Below, one piece after another: positions 21,475-22,639 of a stretch of DNA of 22,639 bases. Below the pieces are notes generated by a model. That model was given only the letters and a program-made list of their open reading frames with translations. It was not told where the DNA came from and did not search any database. The DNA comes from an uncultured Collinsella sp. (GTDB lineage: Bacteria > Actinomycetota > Coriobacteriia > Coriobacteriales > Coriobacteriaceae), in assembly GCA_958421035.1 (NCBI GenBank), contig CATZKS010000017.1, positions 1 to 22,639 of the forward strand, in the 5' to 3' direction. Numbering within the stretch: position 1 is the stretch's first letter; each line of letters starts with the position of its first letter. Made by a program: the position numbers and the translations under genes.

Positions 21475-22034
21475 TGGGCACAAAAGCGGTTTGGTATAGC
21501 TTCAAAAATACGGTTTTCGGAAGATACGATGACAATAAGTTTTGGAGGAGGCGACATGCCCTACTTACCGGAAGTGCCCGGGGCATCCGCAAAACATATT
21601 ATTCGTTGTATGTTAATCACGAGATGCGCAGGAGTTGCGCGGATATCATGCCTGGATGGAACGACGAGGCTTCATGCGTGTGTGAAAATTTTTCGGCACC
21701 CCCCAATATCACTGCTCACGGCATCAACGGCATAGTCATCGCAGGAGGGGCGACTATAGGGCGAAATGTGACCATCTTTCACCAAGTAACTATAGGACGA
21801 AGCAGAGGGAAAGCCCCAGTTATAGGTGACAACGTCTTCATCGGCCCTGGCGCCAAGATTTTCGGAGGAATTCGCGTTGGGAATAACGTCAAGATTGGAG
21901 CAAATTGCGTCGTATTCCAAGATGTACCCGATAATTCGACGGTTGTTCTCGGTAAACCGCGAATTATTGAACATGCGCAGCCTTCATCTTATATCATTGC
22001 CGAGGAAGGCGAATATAAGCCTCGCGAATGGTAA
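21474..22034 (+). CDS. Hexapeptide-repeat acyltransferase (serine acetyltransferase-like)
   Basis: Probably O-acetylates a sugar of the polysaccharide using acetyl-CoA. The 186-aa protein has a helical N-terminal part, then a left-handed beta-helix with hexapeptide repeats: HGINGIVIAGGATIGRNVTI, FHQVTIG (catalytic His about 103), VIGDNVFIGPGAKIFGGI, and GNNVKIGANCVV, closing with the GKPRII element. This is the CysE/WcaB-like layout; the short N-terminal domain and capsule setting argue against a real cysteine-pathway enzyme. ATG 21474 has GGAGG 6 nt upstream and overlaps the SDR stop (TGATG). ATG 21468 directly abuts the ribosome site. Confidence 0.88.
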   Translation: MGTKAVWYSFKNTVFGRYDDNKFWRRRHALLTGSARGIRKTYYSLYVNHEMRRSCADIMPGWNDEASCVCENFSAPPNITAHGINGIVIAGGATIGRNVTIFHQVTIGRSRGKAPVIGDNVFIGPGAKIFGGIRVGNNVKIGANCVVFQDVPDNSTVVLGKPRIIEHAQPSSYIIAEEGEYKPREW

Positions 22035-22057
22035 GCATATTGGAGAGATATATACCA

Positions 22058-22591
22058 ATGTCGACTCGCGTTGATGCGACTGTGGGTAAACACGCCTTCC
22101 TTGTTATGGCTCATAAGGACGATGAGGTTCTTCATACCCTAATGAGAATCCTCGATGATGAGCGGAACGACATCTTTATCCATATGGATGCAAAAAAGGG
22201 TGGATGGGATGAACATCGCTTGTTGGCTTCTGTCAGTAAGGCGGGGATCTTTTTAGTTCCTCGTATCAGAGTCACTTGGGGCGGGTATTCGCAAATCGCC
22301 TGTGAAATCAACCTTCTCAACTCCGCAGTTGCAAAGGGACATTATTCCTATTACCACCTTTTAAGCGGCCAAGATCTTCCTATTAAAAGTCAGGACAAGA
22401 TTCACTCATTCTTTGACTCTTGTGGAAATAAAGAGTTCATTCGCTTTGAAAACCACGACAGGGACTATCGGAGAAGAATCGGTGGGCATGTTATCTGGAA
22501 CACTTTCGGGATAAGCAAATCACAGGTTTTCTTACGAAAGATGGATGGCCTTCTATCGAGTCTTTTGCAGTGTTTTAGAAAGCCCTGTTAG
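22058..22591 (+). CDS. GT14-like (core-2/I-branching type) glycosyltransferase, short or truncated
   Basis: Family-14 enzymes add branching sugars such as beta-1,6-GlcNAc or xylose. The 177-aa frame has KHAFLVMAHKDDEVLHTLMR, IFIHMDAKKGGW, the hallmark VTWGGYSQI (about 72-80), and HLLSGQDLPIKSQDKI (about 100-115). It then ends at CFRKPC. Family members are usually about 300 residues, so the C-terminal third, including the KGSQWW-type segment, is missing. Either a frameshift or stop has broken the gene, or it is a short form; the window ends 48 nt later so this cannot be settled. ATG 22058 has GGAGAG 10 nt upstream; the longer start at 22028 overlaps the previous gene. Confidence 0.75.
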   Translation: MSTRVDATVGKHAFLVMAHKDDEVLHTLMRILDDERNDIFIHMDAKKGGWDEHRLLASVSKAGIFLVPRIRVTWGGYSQIACEINLLNSAVAKGHYSYYHLLSGQDLPIKSQDKIHSFFDSCGNKEFIRFENHDRDYRRRIGGHVIWNTFGISKSQVFLRKMDGLLSSLLQCFRKPC

Positions 22592-22639
22592 CGCCGGGCG
22601 ATTTTAGCCGCTAATAGTCAAACTATTTTGACCAATCCC

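Noticed and set aside
21474..22034. Cysteine-pathway serine acetyltransferase CysE
   Set aside because: The short N-terminal domain and location among polysaccharide genes with no cysK nearby favour a sugar O-acetyltransferase.
22617..22632. Hairpin GTCAAA-CTAT-TTTGAC near the right edge as a terminator or IS end
   Set aside because: Only 6 A/T-rich pairs, no U-tract, and the window ends a few bases later; too weak to annotate.

Overview
The window looks like chromosomal DNA from a high-GC anaerobic gut actinobacterium of the Coriobacteriia, most likely Collinsella or a close relative. This is an inference from three things: GC-rich codon use, a GlgC/GlgD two-subunit glycogen system combined with Ala/Lys-rich protein tails, and a NusG-paralog-led capsule cluster. 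No rRNA or species marker is present, so the genus is not proven.

Left part, 1-9248, minus strand: a glycogen operon in the order glgB, glgP, glgC, glgD, glgA. GlgA runs off the left edge. Together these make ADP-glucose (GlgC with GlgD), polymerise it (GlgA), branch it (GlgB) and degrade it (GlgP). GlgA and GlgB carry long histone-H1-like Lys/Ala tails. Each larger gap between the genes contains a perfect GC-rich stem-loop without a U-tract, and the leader of glgB can fold into two further hairpins.

Middle, 9249-11178: a divergent control region with repeated TGGTAAA/TTTACCA half-sites and a promoter on each strand. It is followed on the plus strand by a HAD phosphatase and a thiamine diphosphokinase, then a complete tRNA-Ala(GGC) with its own promoter and intrinsic terminator.

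Right part, 11179-22639, plus strand: a capsule or exopolysaccharide cluster. A leader of about 400 nt contains a bulged hairpin and a very strong intrinsic terminator, followed by a NusG-family specialised paralog (LoaP/RfaH type). Next come the initiating phosphoglycosyl transferase, three family-2 glycosyltransferases plus one GT2 remnant, a Wzy/EpsG-like polymerase and a Wzx flippase. After these come LicD, an IspD/TarI-type cytidylyltransferase and an extended SDR, then a hexapeptide acetyltransferase and a short GT14-like transferase at the right edge. The layout suggests a Wzx/Wzy-dependent polysaccharide decorated with a CDP-derived phospho-substituent. Expression is probably gated by processive antitermination at the leader terminator.
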